Of a stretch of 64,000 nt of DNA, positions 55,494 to 64,000 are shown in pieces (position 1 is the stretch's first letter; each line of letters opens with the position of its first letter). Below the pieces are notes generated by a model. The model made no database searches, was not told where the DNA came from, and saw nothing but the letters and a program-made list of their open reading frames with translations. Origin of the DNA: Paraphysomonas bandaiensis (Eukaryota > Chrysophyceae); contig CBFFRP010000446.1 of the NCBI GenBank assembly GCA_965644295.1, positions 46,330-110,329 of the forward strand, read 5' to 3'. A program made the translations under genes and the position numbers.

Positions 55494-58400
55494 CCCACTA
55501 AAACACACCTTTAACCTCTTCGGGGTCGCTTCTTCTGCTGCTCCTCAACTCTGGTTGACACACTTCTCTTAACCCCGGTAATAGTTTTCTCATGACGACT
55601 GAAAAGTTTCGTTGACAATGCCTTCGTGAAAATATCAGCCGCCATATCATCCGTCGACACATGAATCAACTTTGCCGTAGGAAATTTTCCATTTACATGC
55701 TCTCTCACCCAGTGATACTTGATGTCTATATGCTTCGACCTCTTATGATACACAGGATTCTCGGAGAGATCTTTCGCACTCTTGCTATCCATAAAGAATG
55801 GAGTCGGCTTCGCAACTAAGAGCCCGAGCTCCTTGAACACCCCCCGAAGCCACACCAGTTCTTGCATAGCCGCATACTCCGCCATATATTCAGATTCCAT
55901 GCTCGAAGTTGCAACTGTGGTCTGTAGTTTAGACTGCCAGGCCAATGCGCCTGCACATAAGAACACAATGTATCCTGTTGTCGATCGCCGAGTCAGTCTA
56001 TCACCAGCCCAATCTGAATCACTGAACACATGTAAGTCGAACTCACTCCCACTGAATCTGATGCCCTCATCAATTGTTCCACGCAAATATTTCAATAAGT
56101 GAATCGCCAGTTTGCACGATGCATATGTCGGACAACTACTAAATCGAGACAATAACCCCACTGCATAAGCCAGATCAGGTCTAGTATGCATTGCTAGATA
56201 CAACACTGCTCCAATAATTTGCCGATACGGAAATGAGTCAACCCACTGCTTCTGCTCCTCCGTAAGTTCACGTTCCTCTGCCAACAGATCCTGAACATTA
56301 GTAGGTAGTGGGGCCTCCTTATTCTTACTACTCTTTCCCATAACTGAGCTGAATTTCTTGATAATATTCTTAGCATACTCAGATTGATCTAACATATACC
56401 AATTTTCTCCTCTGGTTATCCTGATGTTCAGAAATCGCTTACACACTCCCAGATCATGCATCTCGAATGTTTCACAGAACCTACGCTTTACGCTTTCCAA
56501 GTAAGTCAGATCAGCGGATGCAATTATGATATCATCAACATATATCAATAATAAATGCAGTTTTCCGTTACTCCATCGCATATACAAACACGTATCCAAA
56601 ATACACGGAGTAAAATGCAATGATTTAATAAACTTGTCAATATGTTTATTCCACTGTCGCGGTGAAGATCGCAGTCCATACAATGCCTTGATTAGTTGAA
56701 AACACCATCCAGCTAGTAATTCCTCATCTGGTGGAGGTGCCATATACACGTCATCCTCCAGATCTGCATAGCAAAATGCGGATGATACATCTAATTGATG
56801 CACATGCATCTGTAACATAAACGCAATCGCTAACACTAGTCTAATGGTTATACCCTTAACCACTGGAGCGAAAGTGGACGGCTCCTCCTCCTTCTTCTCT
56901 TGGAGATTTCCTAATGCCACTAGCCGAGCCTTGTACTTTACTATATTCCCTAGTATGTCTCGCTTCACCGTATGCACATATTTCGCTCTAACTAATTTCA
57001 CTCCGCTTGGAATTTTCACGATCTTCAAGACACGTCTTTTCAGCAATGATGTCTTCTCCACCATTCGAGCTTTTCTCCATTGTTGATACTGTGGAGATCT
57101 CTCTGCCTCGGCATATGAATTTGGTATCTTGATATCTTCTGTCTCTGCATGGTTAAGATCAATATTATGCGCATCCGGTACTTCAACCATATTAATCTCT
57201 CCTAAAACTGACGCGTTTGCCAGTCTCCGCTGCAGCCGTTTGCGTCGGACCCGACCATCACCATCTAGTTCAATCGGTCGACGAGGTATATAAGAACCCG
57301 TACCTTGCTCATCCTGAGCACGCACATCGTGCGTTGTGGGAGGAGCCCCGCTCACAACCCCAGACTCATAGTCTTCAGAGGTCTGCAACCTCACAGCTGT
57401 CTCCTGACAGGTTGGGTCAGGACTCTCCTGTAACCCTCCAGGTCTTCCCTGGTCCAGCACCCTGGCTGGCATAGTACTCAGGGCGTCCCCCTTTCCTATA
57501 TATCCGGTATTCCCGGGAGTTTCTGCAGTCATTCGCACTACGTCCTCGACGTGAATCGGCACCCGGTGCTCGATATGCTTCCGACCTGCAGTTACCAGAG
57601 ATCGATAGGCTACTATTACCCCCTTTCGTTCTACTACTCTCGTGGTCTTGTAGAGAAGACCATCCTCATCATCAATATGATATGTACCTTCTAAGCCCGC
57701 ATAGTCAGACACAATTTTCGGTCTCTCGGCCTCCTTCACTCGAAGAGCATCTATCTCAGCGAAATAGCTCTCCGAGCGTGACGGTATGGACTCATCAGTT
57801 AATACATGTACCGACGTGACGACCCTATCAGTCGCAGGTAGATATACATCATATCCTACCTTTTCATCTGAATATCCTATCAGATATCCGATAAGGGCCT
57901 TGTCGTCCCAGTCTTTCCGTCGATCCGCCTTTGTAGTGAGGACATACGCACGACACCCCCATACTCTGAGATATTTCAGGTTGGGAGCCTCACCAGTCAA
58001 AAATTCAAGAGGGGACATATACCCCTTCGCTGTCTTTGTAGGCAATCGAATTAATATGTACCTGGCTGCCATGTAGGCATCTAGCCAAAACTGTGAAGGC
58101 AATCCTGACTGAATCAGCATCGCTAATGTCATCTCACCACAGGTCCTGAATTTCCGCTCCTCAATCGCGTTCATCTCAGGAGAGTCCGTAGAGCTCCACG
58201 TATGTTGATAGCAACCCTGTGACCTAAGATATTGTCGCAGCTCATCACATATTAGCTCCCCTGCTCCATCTGCATGGTAATGATGCATTTCTAATTTGTA
58301 CCTTTTCACATCTCCTTCAAAAATCTTCTTGAAAACCTGCAGTACCGATGACCCAGTCCTATGAACAAGCCCTTCCGACCAGAACATCCGACTGGCATGG

Positions 58401-60206
58401 TGTGTTAGTTTGAGCACATATATTTCCCCTCCTCGAGCTGGACAATTTAAGTATACTGCTATATCGGCCGAGAAATTTGGACGAACGGAGTCCTCATCCT
58501 TTGTCCGAAAACTTACTCTGGTGATCTTCGCCCTGGCGCATACATCACATAGACACTGTTCTTTGGAAACACGTTTCGAGAGATGTTTTCGTTTCAGTCC
58601 AGTCCCAATAATTAGCATTCTTTTGTGGGCTTCTACCAACGCATGCTTGTTAAAATGACCCGCTCTCCTATGTAACAGCTCCAGTTCATCCTCACCCGTA
58701 CGGTCACTGAGATTTACTTCTGAATCACTGGATGTCGATACGTCTGGAAGCTCCAATAACTGCTGTGTTGGCACAGCAGTCATTCCATTCTTCATAGGTC
58801 CCTCCAACACCAGCTCATCCGTATTTCTGTCATATATCTGTATACCATACCATACAGTAAATCGATATCCCATATCGTTCAACTTCCGTCCAGAACAAAG
58901 ACACCGATTTATCTGACTTGATACCTCAATGTTCTTCCATGCTCCACGGGAACCTACACTCGTGACGCATATCTCTGACCCTTTTTTCGAACCATTAATA
59001 ACCTTTGATGTGTGCATATGACTATCAAGTATATTCACATCATTTATCAAAAACATTGATGACGAACAACAGGTATCAATGTATGTATAGTGAATATCCT
59101 CATGCACACTACTGCATATATTCGTCTCATACACATTACATGACAAGTGATACTCTTCCTGTTGCTCGATCATATTTGCTTCGTCATCGTCAGACAAATC
59201 CGCTGGCTCTCCACGCCTGATGTTTTCAACTGTAAGTAGTCTTTTGTCTGGTTTCCTTCCATCTTGAAACCTCACAGCCTTGCTCTTGCTTTGCGAGTAC
59301 TTCTTTTTCGATGCTGGACAATCGATGGCAAGATGTTCCTTTGACTTACAATTTCTGCACCCAGTATATTCGGCACTTCCAGGTCGCTGCCCTGTAATCT
59401 CTGTATCCTTCTTCATCGGCTTCTTCTTACCGTTGTTCTTCTTACGATGATCCCTCTCTCTGCGATATCGTTTCTTACTGTCTATCAGGTTCAGCTCCTC
59501 CACTCTTTTACGCTTCTTCTCCAACGCTTCCTTCCCAGCCATAGTATCATCATAGCCTTCTATCTTACGTGATACAGTTACATAATTAACATCATCATCC
59601 ATCAAGTATAATCCAACTCTCAGTTGAGCATACTCTTCATTGAGCAAGCCTTCTCGTAGTCGACTTGTTTTTGATACCTCCGAGATATCCTGCTGCTGCT
59701 CCTGTAGTTCCTTCAGCAGTAGTTCGAACCGTAGTACGTAGTCCTTCGCCGTCTCCTCCGGACGCATACGGAAAGAACCATATTGAGTTAAGAGGTCACT
59801 GATCCTATTTTGCTTCCCTCCAGCAAAACACTTCTTCAACTCATCAATCATTACATGTGTTTTGAACCTGTTTACACCACTCCCTTCTGCCTTGAACGCT
59901 TTGTGGGTAAGATGGAATTTACGCAGCGCTTTCGGGGAATGCTGCACCGCATCCCTGCAGTAAGAATAAGCTATGGCGTTCGCCTTCCAATACCTCTTCA
60001 CAGCCTGTCTGTACGCCTTCTCCTCCATCAACGTAAGTGGCTGCTCCCCGAAGTCGCTCTCCTTAGGTGGCAGTTCCACCGCTACCTCGCTTTGTTCCTT
60101 CCTCATAAGGAATGTCTCGAAGTCCTCAATCCATTGTTCAACGTTAGTCTCGTTGAACTGAGGAACTACTCCTCTATCCTCCTTCTCTCCTCCTCGCTCG
60201 CTACCA
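55494..60206 (-). mobile_element. Ty1/copia retrotransposon copy 1, internal region
   Basis: Internal part of an LTR retrotransposon bounded by the identical LTRs at 55045-55493 and 60207-60655; the whole element is 5.6 kb. The order integrase, reverse transcriptase, RNase H defines the copia superfamily. A single uninterrupted frame suggests recent activity. Confidence 0.92.
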
Positions 60207-60223
60207 TGTTGGGAAATGCTCAT
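55511..60223 (-). CDS. Copia gag-pol polyprotein
   Basis: One frame of 1570 codons. Gag fills residues 1-280, with a basic stretch and a CCHC zinc knuckle CRNCKSKEHLAIDC near 289. The protease region contains YIDTCCSSSMFL at about 383, where family members have Asp-Ser/Thr-Gly; the Gly is Cys here. The integrase has an HHCC module (LHRRAGHFNKHAL, CDVCARAK) and DDE residues in NFSADIAVYL, HYHADGAGEL and SPEMNAIEERKFRT. Reverse transcriptase has LDVSSAFCYADLEDDVYMA and the catalytic YVDD at 1228-1231. RNase H has SDSDWAGDRLTRRSTTGY, SSMESEYMA and SKHIDIKYHWVRE. Gag and pol are fused without a frameshift. The first ATG lies inside the LTR end and the frame runs through the primer-binding site; a later gag start (the next Met, FLMRKEQ, is at about residue 40) is possible. 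Confidence 0.93.
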   Translation of the reverse strand: MSISQHGSERGGEKEDRGVVPQFNETNVEQWIEDFETFLMRKEQSEVAVELPPKESDFGEQPLTLMEEKAYRQAVKRYWKANAIAYSYCRDAVQHSPKALRKFHLTHKAFKAEGSGVNRFKTHVMIDELKKCFAGGKQNRISDLLTQYGSFRMRPEETAKDYVLRFELLLKELQEQQQDISEVSKTSRLREGLLNEEYAQLRVGLYLMDDDVNYVTVSRKIEGYDDTMAGKEALEKKRKRVEELNLIDSKKRYRRERDHRKKNNGKKKPMKKDTEITGQRPGSAEYTGCRNCKSKEHLAIDCPASKKKYSQSKSKAVRFQDGRKPDKRLLTVENIRRGEPADLSDDDEANMIEQQEEYHLSCNVYETNICSSVHEDIHYTYIDTCCSSSMFLINDVNILDSHMHTSKVINGSKKGSEICVTSVGSRGAWKNIEVSSQINRCLCSGRKLNDMGYRFTVWYGIQIYDRNTDELVLEGPMKNGMTAVPTQQLLELPDVSTSSDSEVNLSDRTGEDELELLHRRAGHFNKHALVEAHKRMLIIGTGLKRKHLSKRVSKEQCLCDVCARAKITRVSFRTKDEDSVRPNFSADIAVYLNCPARGGEIYVLKLTHHASRMFWSEGLVHRTGSSVLQVFKKIFEGDVKRYKLEMHHYHADGAGELICDELRQYLRSQGCYQHTWSSTDSPEMNAIEERKFRTCGEMTLAMLIQSGLPSQFWLDAYMAARYILIRLPTKTAKGYMSPLEFLTGEAPNLKYLRVWGCRAYVLTTKADRRKDWDDKALIGYLIGYSDEKVGYDVYLPATDRVVTSVHVLTDESIPSRSESYFAEIDALRVKEAERPKIVSDYAGLEGTYHIDDEDGLLYKTTRVVERKGVIVAYRSLVTAGRKHIEHRVPIHVEDVVRMTAETPGNTGYIGKGDALSTMPARVLDQGRPGGLQESPDPTCQETAVRLQTSEDYESGVVSGAPPTTHDVRAQDEQGTGSYIPRRPIELDGDGRVRRKRLQRRLANASVLGEINMVEVPDAHNIDLNHAETEDIKIPNSYAEAERSPQYQQWRKARMVEKTSLLKRRVLKIVKIPSGVKLVRAKYVHTVKRDILGNIVKYKARLVALGNLQEKKEEEPSTFAPVVKGITIRLVLAIAFMLQMHVHQLDVSSAFCYADLEDDVYMAPPPDEELLAGWCFQLIKALYGLRSSPRQWNKHIDKFIKSLHFTPCILDTCLYMRWSNGKLHLLLIYVDDIIIASADLTYLESVKRRFCETFEMHDLGVCKRFLNIRITRGENWYMLDQSEYAKNIIKKFSSVMGKSSKNKEAPLPTNVQDLLAEERELTEEQKQWVDSFPYRQIIGAVLYLAMHTRPDLAYAVGLLSRFSSCPTYASCKLAIHLLKYLRGTIDEGIRFSGSEFDLHVFSDSDWAGDRLTRRSTTGYIVFLCAGALAWQSKLQTTVATSSMESEYMAEYAAMQELVWLRGVFKELGLLVAKPTPFFMDSKSAKDLSENPVYHKRSKHIDIKYHWVREHVNGKFPTAKLIHVSTDDMAADIFTKALSTKLFSRHEKTITGVKRSVSTRVEEQQKKRPRRG
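60189..60206 (-). promoter_or_regulatory. Putative primer-binding site
   Basis: Directly after the LTR end (minus strand) stands TGGTAGCGAGCGAGGAGG. Its first eight bases resemble the complement of the initiator methionine tRNA 3' end (TGGTAGCAG type) used by many copia elements. The match beyond base 7 is imperfect, and I cannot check it against this genome's tRNAs. Confidence 0.5.
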
Positions 60224-60655
60224 TTTACTTAGATCAAAGAGAGATTAAGTTGTTAGACTAGATAGATTTATTAATATCGTTTACACGAATTGTGTTAAAC
60301 AACACAAGCTCGTTTTGTGCCATGCATAAATCACTACTTCTGTAGACCTTTCGCTACTAAACATATCTTGAAAGAGCAAACTATTTCAGTTTTCTCAATA
60401 TCATAACAGCATCTACACATCACCATACTTCACTGTATTCTCGTACATTGTCTTCAAGTACCACATTGAATATACTAGGATACAGTCCATATTCTAATAC
60501 TCCCACTCAATGTAGAATGCAGTGATACGAAACAACAATGAGTACAGTGATCTTCATGCTATAAACTAGTCTCATAGGTAAAATAGATGTGAAATCTTAT
60601 CAAGATACATATATAACTAGCAGTCAACTAGATATATAGTTATGTGGGATTCTCA
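60207..60655 (-). repeat. Shared LTR between the two copia copies, 449 bp
   Basis: Same sequence as 55045-55493. It serves as 5' LTR of copy 1 and 3' LTR of copy 2. The copy 1 gag start codon (60221-60223) lies 17 bp inside it. Confidence 0.92.
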
Positions 60656-60672
60656 CCCACTAAAACACACCT

Positions 60673-61014
60673 TTAACCTCTTCGGGGTCGCTTCTTCTGC
60701 TGCTCCTCAACTCTGGTTGACACACTTCTCTTAACCCCGGTAATAGTTTTCTCATGACGACTGAAAAGTTTCGTTGACAATGCCTTCGTGAAAATATCAG
60801 CCGCCATATCATCCGTCGACACATGAATCAACTTTGCCGTAGGAAATTTTCCATTTACATGCTCTCTCACCCAGTGATACTTGATGTCTATATGCTTCGA
60901 CCTCTTATGATACACAGGATTCTCGGAGAGATCTTTCGCACTCTTGCTATCCATAAAGAATGGAGTCGGCTTCGCAACTAAGAGCCCGAGCTCCTTGAAC
61001 ACCCCCGAAGCCAC
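60673..61014 (-). pseudogene. Copia copy 2: C-terminal pol fragment after the frameshift
   Basis: Encodes the end of RNase H and the C-terminus in the original frame (FKELGLLVAKPTPFFMDS through KKRPRRG). It is separated from the rest of pol by loss of one base in the G-run at 61002-61006, so it would not be translated in frame. Confidence 0.85.
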
Positions 61015-63233
61015 ACCAGTTCTTGCATAGCCGCATACTCCGCCATATATTCAGATTCCATGCTCGAAGTTGCAACTGTGGTCTGTAGTTTAGACTGCCA
61101 GGCCAATGCGCCTGCACATAAGAACACAATGTATCCTGTTGTCGATCGCCGAGTCAGTCTATCACCAGCCCAATCTGAATCACTGAACACATGTAAGTCG
61201 AACTCACTCCCACTGAATCTGATGCCCTCATCAATTGTTCCACGCAAATATTTCAATAAGTGAATCGCCAGTTTGCACGATGCATATGTCGGACAACTAC
61301 TAAATCGAGACAATAACCCCACTGCATAAGCCAGATCAGGTCTAGTATGCATTGCTAGATACAACACTGCTCCAATAATTTGCCGATACGGAAATGAGTC
61401 AACCCACTGCTTCTGCTCCTCCGTAAGTTCACGTTCCTCTGCCAACAGATCCTGAACATTAGTAGGTAGTGGGGCCTCCTTATTCTTACTACTCTTTCCC
61501 ATAACTGAGCTGAATTTCTTGATAATATTCTTAGCATACTCAGATTGATCTAACATATACCAATTTTCTCCTCTGGTTATCCTGATGTTCAGAAATCGCT
61601 TACACACTCCCAGATCATGCATCTCGAATGTTTCACAGAACCTACGCTTTACGCTTTCCAAGTAAGTCAGATCAGCGGATGCAATTATGATATCATCAAC
61701 ATATATCAATAATAAATGCAGTTTTCCGTTACTCCATCGCATATACAAACACGTATCCAAAATACACGGAGTAAAATGCAATGATTTAATAAACTTGTCA
61801 ATATGTTTATTCCACTGTCGCGGTGAAGATCGCAGTCCATACAATGCCTTGATTAGTTGAAAACACCATCCAGCTAGTAATTCCTCATCTGGTGGAGGTG
61901 CCATATACACGTCATCCTCCAGATCTGCATAGCAAAATGCGGATGATACATCTATTTGATGCACATGCATCTGTAACATAAACGCAATCGCTAACACTAG
62001 TCTAATGGTTATACCCTTAACCACTGGAGCGAAAGTGGACGGCTCCTCCTCCTTCTTCTCTTGGAGATTTCCTAATGCCACTAGCCGAGCCTTGTACTTT
62101 ACTATATTCCCTAGTATGTCTCGCTTCACCGTATGCACATATTTCGCTCTAACTAATTTCACTCCGCTTGGAATTTTCACGATCTTCAAGACACGTCTTT
62201 TCAGCAATGATGTCTTCTCCACCATTCGAGCTTTTCTCCATTGTTGATACTGTGGAGATCTCTCTGCCTCGGCATATGAATTTGGTATCTTGATATCTTC
62301 TGTCTCTGCATGGTTAAGATCAATATTATGCGCATCCGGTACTTCAACCATATTAATCTCTCCTAAAACTGACGCGTTTGCCAGTCTCCGCTGCAGCCGT
62401 TTGCGTCGGACCCGACCATCACCATCTAGTTCAATCGGTCGACGAGGTATATAAGAACCCGTACCTTGCTCATCCTGAGCACGCACATCGTGCGTTGTGG
62501 GAGGAGCCCCGCTCACAACCCCAGACTCATAGTCTTCAGAGGTCTGCAACCTCACAGCTGTCTCCTGACAGGTTGGGTCAGGACTCTCCTGTAACCCTCC
62601 AGGTCTTCCCTGGTCCAGCACCCTGGCTGGCATAGTACTCAGGGCGTCCCCCTTTCCTATATATCCGGTATTCCCGGGAGTTTCTGCAGTCATTCGCACT
62701 ACGTCCTCGACGTGAATCGGCACCCGGTGCTCGATATGCTTCCGACCTGCAGTTACCAGAGATCGATAGGCTACTATTACCCCCTTTCGTTCTACTACTC
62801 TCGTGGTCTTGTAGAGAAGACCATCCTCATCATCAATATGATATGTACCTTCTAAGCCCGCATAGTCAGACACAATTTTCGGTCTCTCGGCCTCCTTCAC
62901 TCGAAGAGCATCTATCTCAGCGAAATAGCTCTCCGAGCGTGACGGTATGGACTCATCAGTTAATACATGTACCGACGTGACGACCCTATCAGTCGCAGGT
63001 AGATATACATCATATCCTACCTTTTCATCTGAATATCCTATCAGATATCCGATAAGGGCCTTGTCGTCCCAGTCTTTCCGTCGATCCGCCTTTGTAGTGA
63101 GGACATACGCACGACACCCCCATACTCTGAGATATTTCAGGTTGGGAGCCTCACCAGTCAAAAATTCAAGAGGGGACATATACCCCTTCGCTGTCTTTGT
63201 AGGCAATCGAATTAATATGTACCTGGCTGCCAT
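60978..63233 (-). pseudogene. Copia copy 2: integrase C-terminus, RT and RNase H fragment
   Basis: Runs from just after the nonsense codon (63234-63236) to beyond the frameshift. It keeps VHQIDVSSAF and YVDD of the reverse transcriptase and the start of RNase H, and ends in the out-of-frame WLRGCSRSSGS. Reverse transcriptase motifs are intact, but there is no natural start. Confidence 0.85.
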
Positions 63234-64000
63234 TTAGGCATCTAGCCAAAACTGTGAAGGCAATCCTGACTGAATCAGCATCGCTAATGTCATCTCACCA
63301 CAGGTCCTGAATTTCCGCTCCTCAATCGCGTTCATCTCAGGAGAGTCCGTAGAGCTCCACGTATGTTGATAGCAACCCTGTGACCTAAGATATTGTCGCA
63401 GCTCATCACATATTAGCTCCCCTGCTCCATCTGCATGGTAATGATGCATTTCTAATTTGTACCTTTTCACATCTCCTTCAAAAATCTTCTTGAAAACCTG
63501 CAGTACCGATGACCCAGTCCTATGAACAAGCCCTTCCGACCAGAACATCCGACTGGCATGGTGTGTTAGTTTGAGCACATATATTTCCCCTCCTCGAGCT
63601 GGACAATTTAAGTATACTGCTATATCGGCCGAGAAATTTGGACGAACGGAGTCCTCATCCTTTGTCCGAAAACTTACTCTGGTGATCTTCGCCCTGGCGC
63701 ATACATCACATAGACACTGTTCTTTGGAAACACGTTTCGAGAGATGTTTTCGTTTCAGTCCAGTCCCAATAATTAGCATTCTTTTGTGGGCTTCTACCAA
63801 CGCATGCTTGTTAAAATGACCCGCTCTCCTATGTAACAGCTCCAGTTCATCCTCACCCGTACGGTCACTGAGATTTACTTCTGAATCACTGGATGTCGAT
63901 ACGTCTGGAAGCTCCAATAACTGCTGTGTTGGCACAGCAGTCATTCCATTCTTCATAGGTCCCTCCAACACCAGCTCATCCGTTTTTCTGTCATATATCT
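63234..64000 (-). pseudogene. Copia copy 2: protease-integrase part, open to the window end
   Basis: Contains the HHCC module (LHRRAGHFNKHAL, CDVCARAK) and the integrase DDE residues up to FWLDA, where a TAA replaces the Tyr codon of copy 1. Gag and protease lie beyond position 64000. Confidence 0.85.

Larger units (their letters stand above)
60656..64000 (-). mobile_element. Ty1/copia copy 2, tandem to copy 1 and cut by the window end
   Basis: Internal region matching copy 1 at an offset of 5161-5162 bp, with few differences noticed. They are one base missing in a G6/C6 run (61002-61006), a T at 63234 making a stop, A to T at 61955 (Leu to Ile in the RT motif), and one near 63985 (Asn to Lys). 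It shares the LTR at 60207 with copy 1, giving LTR-internal-LTR-internal. Confidence 0.9.

Noticed and set aside
55782-58076. Several 60-100 codon plus-strand ORFs within the copia elements
   Set aside because: They are antisense shadows of the gag-pol frame and recur identically in the second copy.

Overview
The window is nuclear DNA of an intron-rich microbial eukaryote. Almost every recognisable gene is cut by short GT-AG introns (about 43-150 bp) whose phases join cleanly. Housekeeping products include ribosomal protein eL8, chaperonin CCT1, EXO1, PRMT7, a lipin-type phosphatase and archaemetzincin. The lineage cannot be fixed from sequence alone. A plant-like CCT-motif protein, a cAMP-receptor-like GPCR, a PUB protein, a PIF/Harbinger transposase and Ty1/copia elements together suggest a unicellular protist.

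Layout. 0.2-9.5 kb: a coiled-coil protein, a small acidic EF-hand-like protein, a PUB-domain protein, PRMT7, and a decayed gag-protease relic. 9.5-12.4 kb: gene-free repeats. 12.4-18.6 kb: a 13-exon minus-strand gene coding for a Cys/His cluster, two C2 domains and a C-terminal FKBP-like segment, divergent from the eL8 gene. 18.6-20.9 kb: repeats. 20.9-27 kb: EXO1, divergent from an LRR/coiled-coil protein. 27.4-28.8 kb: a Harbinger transposase. 29.2-30.3 kb: a membrane protein whose frame is broken by a 19-bp near-duplication. 32.2-37.2 kb: an unknown Ser-rich protein, divergent from the CCT-motif regulator. 37.2-40.6 kb: repeats, including a foldback element. 40.6-46.3 kb: lipin-like phosphatase, DUF1810 protein, amino-acid transporter. 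46.3-48.9 kb: repeats, including a 730-bp element with long inverted ends. 48.9-54.8 kb: CCT1, archaemetzincin, GPCR. 55.0-64.0 kb: two head-to-tail copies of a Ty1/copia element sharing an LTR; the first has an intact 1570-codon frame, the second carries a frameshift and a stop codon.

Two themes stand out. First, most start codons have a TG-, TATG- or TGTA-type alternating tract within about 200 bp upstream. In places this has grown into perfect tetranucleotide arrays of up to about 630 bp, placed 33-115 bp from the ATG. Second, the gene-poor gaps are built from the same four or five non-coding repeat families. The genes are mostly unrelated cell functions (translation, folding, DNA repair, arginine methylation, lipid and amino-acid metabolism, signalling). 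No metabolic cluster is apparent.
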